This document shows, in pieces, positions 54,902 through 64,000 of a stretch of 64,000 nucleotides of DNA. A program made the position numbers and the translations under genes. The DNA is from Tritrichomonas musculus. Taxonomy: Eukaryota; Parabasalia; Tritrichomonadida; Tritrichomonadidae. Location of the stretch: NCBI GenBank assembly GCA_039105265.1, contig JAPFFF010000023.1:372001-436000 (forward strand), written 5' to 3'. How positions within the stretch are numbered: position 1 is the stretch's first letter; every line of letters starts with the position of its first letter. The notes below the pieces were generated by a model. The model searched no databases. It had not been told where the DNA came from and saw only the letters and a program-made list of their open reading frames with translations.

Positions 54902-56758
54902 ATGAAATACTATGATCAAATTAGCGAAAAATTTTCTTCAACAGATATAGAAAATGCAAAAAAATATAAATACAACGGAACTGATTCTTCAATATGTGCA
55001 AAATTATTCCTCAGAAGATATTGGGATTATTTAATTAATTTTTTCCCAATAACAATGGCTCCGAATATGATTACACTTATTGGATTTGGTGTAGAAGTTT
55101 TCTCTTTTATAGTTTCTTTCTTCATGTCTGATATGTTAAGAAAGCCCGTTCCATGGTGGGTTTGTTTTTTAAATGGAATTTCAGTTCATGTTTATCAAAC
55201 TCTTGATAATTTAGATGGTCGACAAGCTCGCCGTACTGGAAATTCATCACCTCTTGGTCAATTCTTTGATCATGGATGTGATGCGATAACAGGTGTATTA
55301 GAAATGATGAAAGTGGCCATTTCTTTCAATTTTGGAAATACTTCAGCTACTTTTTATTTTGTTTTTTTAATGAGTATTGGCTTTTACTTTACAGCTTGGG
55401 AAGAATATGTTACTCATTCATTTAATCTTGGTATTCTCAATGGACCTGATGAAGGCCTTTTATTGTTTGCTGGTGCTCATATTTTAGCTGGAATTATACC
55501 AACTTCATGGGCTATGGCACTTGCTTTAAATCCCTTGTCAAAGTTTTTATTTGTTTGCGGATTTCTGTTTTCAACTGTCCCTATTGTAATTAATGTTGTC
55601 AAACAATCTCTATCGGATAAAGAAAAAATGAATCGTGCTATTATTTCAATTATACCAGCATTGATTACCATCGCTGTATTCCTTCTTATTGCATCCAACA
55701 CTTCACAAAAAGGTGATCGATCTGTTTTTGAACCTGTTAATGTTCCTTCGCAAAAAGAAGTTTTGAAACCAAAATCAAGAGAATCTGACTCAAAAGACAC
55801 TACTTCAGAAAAAACTGAAAAGGCCGAAAAAACGAGTAAAACCGATAAAACAGGAAAATCAAAGAAAGAAAAGTCGAAGTCAGAAAAAACTTCTAAAAAA
55901 GAATCAAGTGCATCTTTATTGGCTTCAGAACTTTTATCAACAAACACCTCCTCTAAAACTAAAACTAGTTCTTCAAAACTTTCTTCATCTAAATCTGCTA
56001 AAGATTCAGATTCAAAATCTTCTAAAAAATCTGATAAAGATTCTGATTCTAAATCATCGAAGAAATCAGATAAAGACTCTGATTCCGATTCCAAATCATC
56101 GAAGAAATCAGATAAAGACTCTGATTCCGATTCCAAATCATCAAAGAAGTCCGATAAAGATTCTGACTCCGATTCCAAATCATCAAAGAAATCAGATAAA
56201 AACAAAGACTCAGATTCTAAGTCGTCAAAGAAGTCAGATAAAGATTCAGATTCCAAATCATCAAAGAAGTCAGATGAAGACTCTGATTCAAAGAAATCTG
56301 ACTCTGAAACAGTTTCATCACTTATTACTCTTCGCTCTTTCATGATTCCATTTTTCACAATGAGCGCTGGATTAGTTCTTCAATATCAAGCCCAGCAAGT
56401 AATAGTTAGCTACTTGACCTTGAGAGAACCTATGCGTTTGTTTGAAATTACGATCTATATATTATGGGGATTTGCATTGGTTCCAATTTTAATCAAGGGA
56501 TTCCTTGTCAGTACTGCTTATTGGGTCATCTATTTCATAATAGTTATGGCTATTATGGTCAATTTCGATTTGCATGTTATTTTCGGTTTCAGTAAAGGAT
56601 TACAGATTCCAATTTTAACAATCAAGCCAAAAGATGAAGAACATCCAGAAGATGATGTAATTGCTGAGAATAAGAGCGAGGAATTCCAAGATGTTCCTGA
56701 TGATTCACAGAAAGAGGTTCCTTTGAACATATTTCAAGATGCAAAGGATGATGAATAA
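54902..56758 (+). CDS. CDP-alcohol phosphatidyltransferase (ethanolamine/choline phosphotransferase)
   Basis: The family signature DGxxARx8GxxxDxxxD is complete: D105, G106, A109, R110, G119, D123, D127 (LDGRQARRTG then SSPLGQFFDHGCD). The enzyme transfers phosphocholine or phosphoethanolamine from its CDP form to diacylglycerol, the last Kennedy-pathway step, in ER membranes. Membrane helices lie before and after the site (about 50-75, 85-100, 145-170, 185-205, 210-235, 245-265). Between two of them sits an inserted hydrophilic region (about 270-470) made of Ser/Lys/Asp repeats (KSSKKSDKDSDS). More membrane segments follow (about 480-590), then an acidic tail. Usual family length is about 390-420, so the insertion accounts for the 618 residues. 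Frame and site are intact; choline versus ethanolamine preference cannot be told. Confidence 0.9.
   Translation: MKYYDQISEKFSSTDIENAKKYKYNGTDSSICAKLFLRRYWDYLINFFPITMAPNMITLIGFGVEVFSFIVSFFMSDMLRKPVPWWVCFLNGISVHVYQTLDNLDGRQARRTGNSSPLGQFFDHGCDAITGVLEMMKVAISFNFGNTSATFYFVFLMSIGFYFTAWEEYVTHSFNLGILNGPDEGLLLFAGAHILAGIIPTSWAMALALNPLSKFLFVCGFLFSTVPIVINVVKQSLSDKEKMNRAIISIIPALITIAVFLLIASNTSQKGDRSVFEPVNVPSQKEVLKPKSRESDSKDTTSEKTEKAEKTSKTDKTGKSKKEKSKSEKTSKKESSASLLASELLSTNTSSKTKTSSSKLSSSKSAKDSDSKSSKKSDKDSDSKSSKKSDKDSDSDSKSSKKSDKDSDSDSKSSKKSDKDSDSDSKSSKKSDKNKDSDSKSSKKSDKDSDSKSSKKSDEDSDSKKSDSETVSSLITLRSFMIPFFTMSAGLVLQYQAQQVIVSYLTLREPMRLFEITIYILWGFALVPILIKGFLVSTAYWVIYFIIVMAIMVNFDLHVIFGFSKGLQIPILTIKPKDEEHPEDDVIAENKSEEFQDVPDDSQKEVPLNIFQDAKDDE
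55999..56300 (+). repeat. Coding Ser/Lys/Asp repeats in the phosphotransferase
   Basis: Seven or so units of 36-42 bp encode DSDSKSSKKSDK with small changes (extra DSD, NKD, DED). DNA similarity between units is high. The repeats give a 293-codon open frame on the minus strand and others on the plus strand; these are shadows. Confidence 0.85.
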
Positions 56759-57498
56759 AATATTAGATATTTGTTTAATTCTAGAATGATCTCTAAATAG
56801 CATTCCTCTAAATATTATTTCAAGATTTATTTATTGATCATTATTTAATATTGCAAATGAAGTTGTGAATTGAAGCATGATGTAAATATGCTTTTAACGA
56901 ATTGAAATATAATAAAAATTCCAAAATATGAGAGTTTATAAATTGAAATAATTGAAATGATTATTTTTATCAGAAAAGTTTATATTATATTCAATTTTAT
57001 TTTTTTATTGAACTTGTTTTTAGACAAAAGTATATGATTATTAGCATTATTATTTTGTATTTGAAAAATATAAATTGAGTAATATATAAAAAATGAATAT
57101 AATCTTTTTAACTTATCATTTGCTATAATTCTTTTGTATTGTTTTTTTTTTTTGTCAAAATGATTAACTTTTTGATATGAAATGACCATTCTTTTTCACA
57201 AAAAATACTTGACTAATATAATACAATTTTATCCATCAATAAATCATAAATTCATTAAAATAAATTAATTTTTGATTTTAACTACTTTTAAATATTATTA
57301 AATATATGAATATCTTTTATTCAGTAAAAATTAATTCATAATTTGTTGACGAAATTTTCTTAAATTTAGTTAATATTTATATTTTTATTCTAGTATTATA
57401 AAATATTTTAATTATATTTAAAATAAATCTATTTTTTAATATATATTCAAAGATATTGATGACTTAATAATTCGAGATTTGATATTGAATTTTTCACC
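56759..57498. other. AT-rich intergenic region
   Basis: Between two + strand genes; no gene, repeat or structured RNA recognised. TTCACCTTGCTG about 20 nt before the next ATG gives a possible weak Inr (TCACCTT). Confidence 0.45.
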
Positions 57499-58746
57499 TT
57501 GCTGTTAACTTATGGAATGCTAAACGCTACTCTTTTTGCTTTATCTGCGGGAAGTTTAGCTCACTCGCCATTTTTAACAGCGGATGGTATTAACTTTCGC
57601 TCGCATTTATGTACATTTTCTTACTTATTTTCCACAGCTATCTATTCAACGAAAGAAATGAAGTCATTGCTTACTGATAATACAATTTTTAGAAATATTA
57701 TTGGAACTGGAATTATCCTTGAATCAAAAACATATACAAAACAAGTTTTTGAAGAAAATGTTGTTGAAAATTCCCCAACAGTCACTGTGCAAAGTTGTTT
57801 ATTTATTAATTGTATTGCATCAATTGATAATGGTGGTGGCATTCAAATTACTAATTCGCTTTCATCTGTCAAAATTTCAAACACCGGATTTACAAATTGC
57901 AGAACATCTGCGAATGGTGGTGCGTTCTATGTAATTAGTAAAGAAATTTCAATTGATCAATGTTGTATTACCTCATGTACAGCTGATGAATATGATGCTT
58001 TTTACTTTAGTAATCCAGATTATAAGAATGAAGATGAATTAAAATCAACTTATATTTATAGTATAACACCAGGAATATCATCTACATCTGTGATTTATTT
58101 TGATTCAGAACTTCCAGTTATATCAAATAATAACTTTACTTCCTTAAGAAGAAATGCAATACGTAGTATTTTTGAAATTCAATCGGCTGACACAATAACG
58201 TTTCAATATAATTCATTTATTTCTTGTTTAGGTAAGTCAATTCTCTATTTCCATTATTTCAAAGGCCAAATGCGTAATTGTAATTTTGATGATAATCAAG
58301 CTACAAATCAACTTGTATATTTTGAAGATAAGGTAAAAATAGAATTTGATTTCTGCTGTTTTATGAATGACAATTCAAAATGCTATACTAATCAATATAG
58401 TTGGTTTGTAAGTTGCATATTTGATCATCCAATAGACGAAGATAAATTCCCTCATAAAGATTATACTTCGCACTGTACCTTTAATTCAAAATATACAACA
58501 AATGATATTGAAATTCCTGGTATGTCTAAAAATGGTTGTTGGGCTTTGATAACAAATGTTATTACGGAATTAACTTCTGTTGTAACACCTGATGCTGATA
58601 TTCCTTCATCCTTGAGTTCTACTTTGTATGGTGTAATGATTGTTGCTCTGATTATTATTGTCGGCATCCTAGGATTTTTCATATATAGATGGTGCAAAGC
58701 CAGACATCAAAAAGATTATATGTTAACAATGTATGCCCAAGTTTAA
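57499..58746 (+). CDS. Pmp-like beta-helix surface protein with C-terminal membrane anchor
   Basis: 415 residues. The N-terminus is hydrophobic and may act as a signal (MLLTYGMLNATLFALSAGSL), although an earlier start is not available. The central part has the short repeating strands of a right-handed beta-helix with polymorphic-membrane-protein-type motifs: VQSCLFINCIASIDNGGGIQ, NTGFTNCRTSANGGAFYVIS, FQYNSFISCLGKSILYF, with repeated C and N positions and the GGA/GGx-I turn. Near 375-395 a single membrane segment (VMIVALIIIVGILGFFIYRW) is followed by a short cytosolic tail (CKARHQKDYMLTMYAQV). Pmp-like proteins are a large surface family in trichomonads, thought to act in adhesion. The stop reads TAAAT. 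Membrane topology is clear; ligand unknown. Confidence 0.75.
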   Translation: MLLTYGMLNATLFALSAGSLAHSPFLTADGINFRSHLCTFSYLFSTAIYSTKEMKSLLTDNTIFRNIIGTGIILESKTYTKQVFEENVVENSPTVTVQSCLFINCIASIDNGGGIQITNSLSSVKISNTGFTNCRTSANGGAFYVISKEISIDQCCITSCTADEYDAFYFSNPDYKNEDELKSTYIYSITPGISSTSVIYFDSELPVISNNNFTSLRRNAIRSIFEIQSADTITFQYNSFISCLGKSILYFHYFKGQMRNCNFDDNQATNQLVYFEDKVKIEFDFCCFMNDNSKCYTNQYSWFVSCIFDHPIDEDKFPHKDYTSHCTFNSKYTTNDIEIPGMSKNGCWALITNVITELTSVVTPDADIPSSLSSTLYGVMIVALIIIVGILGFFIYRWCKARHQKDYMLTMYAQV

Positions 58747-59065
58747 ATTTATTCTGTCTTTTTTCTATTTTTTTAAAAATAATCTTTTACATTTTATAAA
58801 ATGTATTCATTTTTTATTCAATCTTTTATAAAACACATTTATGATTGTAAATTAATATTATACGTAAATGAATATTTATTTATGAATAGTTTATCATAAA
58901 ACTCATTTATTAATAATAAATTTATTTTTTAAAAGCAACAATAGACTTTTATTTACACAAATTATATCTTTAGAGTATTAAGAAAATGTTTTTTGTAAAC
59001 TAAAAAGTTTTAAAAGTATGAAGTGACAAGTATTTATTTTCAAAACATGTGAAATATAACAAATA
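58747..59065. other. AT-rich spacer between convergent genes
   Basis: About 320 bp holding the 3' ends of two converging genes. AT-rich; nothing else seen. Confidence 0.4.
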
Positions 59066-60034
59066 TTAGTCTTCATTAGATGATCTCGATTTTTTTCTGT
59101 GTCTTTTACTATTTTCTCCATCTGATTTTATAGCATTAGATTGAGGAGTCTCTGAAATTTCTGGAGTCTTCTTCCTTCTATGTCTTCTTCCGCTACCTTC
59201 GTTTTCTTCTTTTGGTGGAGGTTCTGGGTTTGACTCATGAGACCTTCTTCTGTGCGAATGGCCATTATCGCCATCCGAGTTAGGATTTTGGTTGCTTTGA
59301 TCAACTCTTCTTCTTCTATGTCTCCTTTCACTATCACCTTCAGTTTTCGAAGATGATGAATTATTACTACTACTTCTTGATTCATGTTGATGTTCTGAAT
59401 GTTGCTCAGATCTATGATGTCTATGTTTTCGTACTTCCTCATTTTGTGGTGGACTTTGGATTTGCTTTTTCTTTTCTTTGACTTCCTCTTCTTCAAAATC
59501 GTCTTCGAGTAATTCAAGTTCTACATCATTATTTTCGTTTGCATCCTCTTTTTGAGGATTAGCCGGAGGTACTTTCCTTTTTCTTTGTTCAACTGAAGTT
59601 TCTTTGGTTGTTGAAGGAAAATCCTTAAAGTTTGAAGGTGGTGGTGCATTTCCTTTAACCAAAGATAATCCAAAGGTAACAGTTACTTCAATGTTTTCGA
59701 TAGTAAGTTGATATGGTTCAAGATTTATTGAAGATTTATTTAAGTAGTCTTCTGGTTTCAATTTAATCAAACCAGAAGTTGTCGTATCATTAATTTGATC
59801 AATGATAAAAATCTGAATTTTAAATGAGCGGTATGCTGGATTAGAAACCGATTTGGGAAAAATTTGCTTACTTGTTTTATATGGCATTGAAAATGCACCA
59901 TTTTTTAGTCGAGGCGTACGAAGAGTTATTATCGAATCTCCAATCGAGAAAACAAATCGAAAGATATTTTCATCAAGAAAAGGCATTTGAACTTTCGAAA
60001 GGACAAAATATAGAGTTGCTAAATCATGAGTCAT
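59066..60034 (-). CDS. Possible C2-like domain protein with charged disordered tail
   Basis: 322 residues. The first about 135 residues alternate strands and turns (TLYFVLSKVQMPFLDENIFR, FSIGDSIITLRTPRLKNGAF, YRSFKIQIFIIDQINDTTTS, TIENIEVTVTFGLSLVKG) and may be a C2-type beta-sandwich of the kind used by large protist families of cytosolic membrane-binding proteins; no clear Ca-binding Asp set is visible. The rest is low complexity: acidic (ELELLEDDFEEEEVKEKKKQ), then His/Arg/Ser/Asn-rich with repeated RRHRRRR-type clusters, ending in KRHRKKSRSSNED. The basic clusters could be nuclear signals. First ATG used; a TTCACTC Inr-like motif lies about 40 nt upstream. A shifted 129-codon ORF over the tail is a shadow. 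Confidence 0.6.
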   Translation of the reverse strand: MTHDLATLYFVLSKVQMPFLDENIFRFVFSIGDSIITLRTPRLKNGAFSMPYKTSKQIFPKSVSNPAYRSFKIQIFIIDQINDTTTSGLIKLKPEDYLNKSSINLEPYQLTIENIEVTVTFGLSLVKGNAPPPSNFKDFPSTTKETSVEQRKRKVPPANPQKEDANENNDVELELLEDDFEEEEVKEKKKQIQSPPQNEEVRKHRHHRSEQHSEHQHESRSSSNNSSSSKTEGDSERRHRRRRVDQSNQNPNSDGDNGHSHRRRSHESNPEPPPKEENEGSGRRHRRKKTPEISETPQSNAIKSDGENSKRHRKKSRSSNED

Positions 60035-60532
60035 CGATAATACAAAATCTGATTTTTTTTTGAGTGAACTTGCGCAAAAATTCAGTGATTATTTAAAACT
60101 ATTGGTGGTTTTAAAAAAAACATAATATCATAGTCAAAAATTGTAATAATAAAATAAAAAATATAAATTTATCTTTTATATTAAAAATTAATTTTAATAA
60201 TACTTAAAATTTCTAGTAAAAACTAATATATAAGAAAATAAATAAAAACAAATAATGATATAATTAATAAACGAATACTTCACAAATTTAGCCAACAAAA
60301 AGATTCTCTTTTTATATTCATTTTGAAATTAAAAAAATGAATTGATAGATTTCCAATAATACCCCAAATTTGTTTGAAACCAAAAAGTATTCCAATAATG
60401 AAATAATTGTATATTTAATGATAAAATGATATTATTGTCAAAAGTATTCAAGAAATATAATGATATTTGAATTAAACACTTATTTAAAATTAAAATATCG
60501 TTTGATCTTTAAAAAAAAATGATTTGTTTTAT
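60035..60532. other. AT-rich spacer
   Basis: Between two minus-strand genes. Contains the promoter of the C2-like gene and the 3' flank of the cullin gene. No gene or repeat recognised. Confidence 0.4.
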
Positions 60533-63100
60533 TTATGTAGTTGTATACTTTAATTGCTTGTCATTTATCCTCTCTAAGATAACTTTATCGACAAGTGAAT
60601 TAACGACGGAAGAAAATTTCTCAGGGCTAGGTTCGAAGCCGATGTCACGCTTAACTTTGGCAAATAATTCAGATAGTGAAAGTATCTTAAATGCTTTCAT
60701 TTTGGCTACAATACTGCACATAATTCTATTATTTTTGACTTCTTCAATACGAGATTCGTCAGCAACTTTTTCTTTCTGAGCTATCACGGATGATATTGAA
60801 GGGAAAACGATCATCTTATCTTTTTTCTTCGAAGTGCCGTCATCATCAAATGAAGCATCTGGGTTAATTATAAAGGCGTCATCAACAGCTTTTACGATAA
60901 ATCCAGCTTCTTTTGTCGCCATTACAGCCAAATTATCTGAAATTGTGTCGTCAACAATACCTGTAATTTCATTTAAATCATCAATAGTATATTTTTCTTT
61001 ATCTTTATTTTGAAGAGCTAATAAAATCAATGCTTGGTCACCTGTCATTTGACATTTTGTATTACCAAATGTTCCTACAACAGTAGATAGTTTGGATGAC
61101 CAATGAATTTGTGGTTTTGAGATGTTAGGCTTTTTCTCTTCAATAAATGAGTCTTTGAATGCATTCAAGCAATCCTGAATATCAGGTGGATAAATAACAT
61201 CATCGTGAAAAAGTTCATTGCTCATATTTTGATAGTTAAGTGCAACTGCTCTAAATTTAAATGGACGATGTGATTCAATGTCAATCGTATTAATTGTTTC
61301 TTCAGCTTTTTGTGAGACTTCGATATCATTTACTAATGTTTGTAATCGTTCAACAAGAATTGTACCTGAAATTTGCTTAAGATAATCGATGAGTATTTTT
61401 TCTCGAGAAACGTCAACACTTGGATGGCCCCAATTAAGGACACGTTGAGTGATGAGGAAGAAATAAGAAGCTTCAAAAATGTCTTTAAGGTGAATCATCT
61501 TAAAGAATTCGATTTCTTCCTTCTTAATTGGCAATCCTTTATTAAAATGTCTTGCAAGCAATTTAGCTAGAACTTCTGATCTTCTCATAAAGAAATGGTC
61601 GAATTCACTTCGAACATTACTGAGAACTGGTGTATCTTCTGGGAAAACTTTTTTAACGTATTTGTTCACTTTGCTGTATAAATCAATCAGATTTACAATG
61701 ATATCCTTTGATTGCTCAGGGAGAAAGAAATTCCTAGATGCTTTATCACTTGCAGCAATTGTGCGTCCTTTAGTCGGTGAGTTTTCAGTTTGTTTCTGTG
61801 GTTTGATATCGTTGTTAAAGATACATTCGGCAAGATATGTAAAATGTTTACCAAGATTTTCTGTAAAGATTGATCTAAGATCACTATTATTAAAGAAAGA
61901 GTAAAGCTTTTGAATAATTGTGTCATCTCGACAGTTGACAGCATTTTGAAATTCTTCACCAAAGAGAAGTTCTTGATTATCAACAAGTGCAGTTTTGTTA
62001 ATTGATTGTAAAATATAATTAATGGTTGAAACTTTAACGCCAGCTTCAAGAAGTTCGGACTCTTTTTCTTGAGCAATTGAAAGCCAATCAAGGAATTGGC
62101 TTAATTTAAGTTCTTGACTAATTTTTGAGTAAAATTCTTCTGTTTGTTTTATGAGTTCTTCTTCGACATTGCTTTCATAAAGTCCAAGATCGTCAATAAA
62201 CTTTAAAACAATAGAAAGAGCTTGAGTTCCTGCATCAACATTATTAATTTCATTGTTGTCGTGAATTATTGAATAATTACTCGTGTTTTCATCTGGTTCT
62301 TTTACAAAACGACCGTCTACTTTTGTGAATTTTTTTGATATCTCAGATTTCATCTTATTTTGGTCATTTTCATCAGCGCTGTCAAGGTTACATCTGAAGA
62401 TGTTGATCTGTAATTTGATCTGTGTAAGAATTAAATTTAATGTTGGTATGTCTCTTGTAGTCAAATCACTATTATCATCATTATTAATTTGATCTAGAAA
62501 TCTCTTTCGGATTATATTATGTATGATATCTGAAATAGAAAGGAATCCATTAATTCTGTGTGCAAAAATATAAGCCCGATCAAGATATAATATTATTTTA
62601 ACGAAATTGGAAAGGCTTTCTTCAAATGATTGTATAATTTCTGCCATTTTAAGTATATCTAAATATTGAGCTGACAGTTTTTCAATAAAATTACTAATGA
62701 TTTCTTGCATTTTTGGCATTATTATTTCGTCAAAAAGGTTCTTTGAGCTTTTAAAACGACAGTAGCATTCAACATCATTGTGAAGTTTTGTAAAGTTAAC
62801 TTGATCAAAATTCCCTGAAAAAAGTGTATCAATTCCATTAATTAATGAATCTCCGATATCCGAAAACTTTTTTTCATAATATTGATCATCAAATCCCTTT
62901 TCCTTTTTGTGAAGTGAAGGGATTTCTATTTTCAAAACTTTCTTCTGTGATGCTGTTTTCACAATAATGAGATTGTTGCTGTTGTTATTTTTAATTGTAC
63001 TTCCCTGATCACCAGTAGATGTTGAATTTTTTGTTGCTTTTTTTGAAAATGATGCAGTAAAAAAATCATCAATAGTGGAATTTTGCGAGTTCCTTTTCAT
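60533..63100 (-). CDS. Cullin-family ubiquitin-ligase scaffold
   Basis: 855 residues. After a Ser/Asn-rich disordered N-terminus (about 90 residues), N-terminal cullin helices run to about 480. The cullin-homology region follows (RRSEVLAKLLARHFNKGLPI, FKMIHLKDIFEASYFFLITQ, then QIHWSSKLSTVVGTFGNTKC and MTGDQALILLAL, equivalent to the strand and winged-helix A part with its Q/D-A-x-hydrophobic-L). The C-terminal winged helix B reads RIMCSIVAKMKAFKILSLSE ... FEPSPEKFSSVVNSLVDKVI, then LERINDKQLKYTTT; the Lys in IVAKMK lies where NEDD8 is attached in cullins. The usual final Y-x-Y-hydrophobic-A is replaced by KYTTT. Cullins bring RING-E2 and substrate receptors together. The N-terminal extension recalls CUL4 but the subtype is not settled. 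Confidence 0.8.
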   Translation of the reverse strand: MKRNSQNSTIDDFFTASFSKKATKNSTSTGDQGSTIKNNNSNNLIIVKTASQKKVLKIEIPSLHKKEKGFDDQYYEKKFSDIGDSLINGIDTLFSGNFDQVNFTKLHNDVECYCRFKSSKNLFDEIIMPKMQEIISNFIEKLSAQYLDILKMAEIIQSFEESLSNFVKIILYLDRAYIFAHRINGFLSISDIIHNIIRKRFLDQINNDDNSDLTTRDIPTLNLILTQIKLQINIFRCNLDSADENDQNKMKSEISKKFTKVDGRFVKEPDENTSNYSIIHDNNEINNVDAGTQALSIVLKFIDDLGLYESNVEEELIKQTEEFYSKISQELKLSQFLDWLSIAQEKESELLEAGVKVSTINYILQSINKTALVDNQELLFGEEFQNAVNCRDDTIIQKLYSFFNNSDLRSIFTENLGKHFTYLAECIFNNDIKPQKQTENSPTKGRTIAASDKASRNFFLPEQSKDIIVNLIDLYSKVNKYVKKVFPEDTPVLSNVRSEFDHFFMRRSEVLAKLLARHFNKGLPIKKEEIEFFKMIHLKDIFEASYFFLITQRVLNWGHPSVDVSREKILIDYLKQISGTILVERLQTLVNDIEVSQKAEETINTIDIESHRPFKFRAVALNYQNMSNELFHDDVIYPPDIQDCLNAFKDSFIEEKKPNISKPQIHWSSKLSTVVGTFGNTKCQMTGDQALILLALQNKDKEKYTIDDLNEITGIVDDTISDNLAVMATKEAGFIVKAVDDAFIINPDASFDDDGTSKKKDKMIVFPSISSVIAQKEKVADESRIEEVKNNRIMCSIVAKMKAFKILSLSELFAKVKRDIGFEPSPEKFSSVVNSLVDKVILERINDKQLKYTTT

Positions 63101-63477
63101 TTTAAAATTTTGATGTTTAAAAAAAATTATTCACAAAAAGATTGTATGCCTTTTCTTTATATTCAAAACCAAAAAGTCATCATTAAATCAAATTACATGA
63201 GTTGAATAGAATAATAAACTATATAAGAGAAAAAGGTTAATTTGCGTTTTCTTTTAATGATATATATATATCATTGGTTGCCAAAATGATTCTATAGATT
63301 TTTGCCTATTAGATCATTTTTAGATTGTCAAGAGGTTAAAAAAAAGAAAAGAGGAAAGAAAGGAATTAATGATAGGCTTTTTTAATATTAAATATAAAAC
63401 ATTTTTTTATTTTTTCCTCATTGTTTTGTGAAATAACAGGTTAAATGTTATTTCTATCAAGATCTATAAAATATCTA
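63101..63477. other. AT-rich spacer
   Basis: Between two minus-strand genes: cullin promoter and phosphatase 3' end. A short ATATATAT palindrome occurs near 63265. No gene. Confidence 0.4.
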
Positions 63478-64000
63478 TTATAAATTTTCGGCAACATTCT
63501 CTGCAGCAATTGCTGGTCGAATTGCTTTTTGGATATTATTTGATTTTTTATTTGCAGGTTTATTTTCTGCCTTCATTTGTGCATATCTTGACTCTTTTGT
63601 TGCGATAAGGTCGTAGAGCCAGAAAGGCAAAAGTACTTTTCTCTTATACATTTCTATAGCTGTCATTGGTTCAATCAATTCAACATTAACAAGAAGATTT
63701 GAATTTACATGTAAAACAGCTGCACTGTTTCCTCTTCCACAATAATCAGAATTGCTGAAAACTGTTAAGCATTTATCAACATTTTTATCATCTTCTGCAT
63801 ATGGCCAAGCAACTCCTTCTTGGCAAGTTTCATGTGATCTGATCAAAATATCTAAATTGTTGTCGTCAAGGAATTGTGAGAGAACATCTGGTCCGAACAA
63901 ATATCCGCATCCACGGCCATTTGGTGTAAATCCTTCGACACATGCTGGATCGCTCCAGACCATATCTGTAAAGATATCATTTTTGAGTGATAATTCTTCT
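63478..64000 (-). CDS. PPP-family Ser/Thr protein phosphatase, C-terminal part (5' end beyond window)
   Basis: The frame is open to the window edge (EELSLKNDIFTDMVWSDP before the internal Met at 63963), so the gene starts outside. The visible part is the PPP catalytic core end: DMVWSDP, then GFTPNGRGCGYLFGPDVLSQ, FLDDNNLDILIRSHETCQEG (the RxHE/G metal-site His) and TVFSNSDYCGRGNSAAVLHV, equivalent to the TIFSAPNYCG strand of PP1/PP2A in which the usual AP-N is changed to SNSD. These enzymes dephosphorylate Ser/Thr with two metals. The tail beyond about residue 110 is basic (MKAENKPANKKSNNIQKAIR). The NxxN-Y change is outside the metal ligands, so activity is likely. The class (PP1, PP2A, PP4/6) is not resolved. 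Confidence 0.9.
   Translation of the reverse strand, partial: EELSLKNDIFTDMVWSDPACVEGFTPNGRGCGYLFGPDVLSQFLDDNNLDILIRSHETCQEGVAWPYAEDDKNVDKCLTVFSNSDYCGRGNSAAVLHVNSNLLVNVELIEPMTAIEMYKRKVLLPFWLYDLIATKESRYAQMKAENKPANKKSNNIQKAIRPAIAAENVAENL

Noticed and set aside
55477-56358. 293-codon minus-strand ORF
   Set aside because: It mirrors the Ser/Lys/Asp codon repeats of the phosphotransferase and has only repetitive Asp/Glu/Ser/Phe translation.

Overview
The window looks like nuclear DNA of a parabasalid protist, most likely a trichomonad with a very AT-rich genome such as Tritrichomonas; this is inferred, not proven. The grounds are long intronless genes, very AT-rich spacers, Inr-like TCATTT(T/A) motifs a few bases before two start codons, stop codons that often run into TAAA, and gene families that are prominent in trichomonads: TKL-type kinases, multi-membrane nucleotide-cyclase-like proteins, Pmp-like beta-helix surface proteins and Maverick/Polinton debris. 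No rRNA, clear tRNA or CRISPR array was seen.

Layout. 0-8.5 kb: a partial non-canonical poly(A) polymerase (-), a DOP1/Dopey-type trafficking protein (+) and a small unknown ORF. 8.5-17.6 kb: a graveyard region with a 2-kb hAT-like element, a pogo-like transposase relic, a Maverick integrase tail, a cluster of GC-rich hairpins, and a row of + strand genes, three of which are broken only by in-frame stops. 17.9-32.7 kb: mostly host genes (RCC1-kinase fusion, p47-like UBX protein, small unknown, TRAPPC10-like protein, helical-repeat protein, tiny tail-anchored protein, coiled-coil protein), interrupted by a kinase relic and a second copy of the hAT-like element. 32.7-43.8 kb: a nest of transposons. 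An approximately 1-kb element (called X1 here) was split by an autonomous MULE (Y), which was split by a TTAA-flanked element (Z) carrying a 903-bp-arm palindrome and a 400-bp inverted-repeat element. A small MITE with a tRNA-like core and a truncated third hAT-like copy follow. 43.8-64 kb: host genes again (a 1958-residue membrane PAS/pseudo-cyclase, a mini-BET bromodomain protein, an epsin-like adaptor, an ethanolamine/choline phosphotransferase, a Pmp-like surface protein, a basic/acidic tail protein, a cullin, and the end of a PPP phosphatase), plus a 123-bp double-hairpin satellite and an uninterrupted copy of X (X2).

Functionally the host genes are housekeeping and signalling: membrane traffic (DOP1, TRAPPC10-like, epsin-like), ubiquitin/p97 biology (UBX, cullin), phosphorylation (kinase, phosphatase), phospholipid synthesis and cell surface. 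They are not an operon and show no shared pathway. The strongest unusual signals are the transposon nest, whose order is proven by an empty-site paralogue 12 kb away, and the double-hairpin satellite whose loops are mutually complementary.
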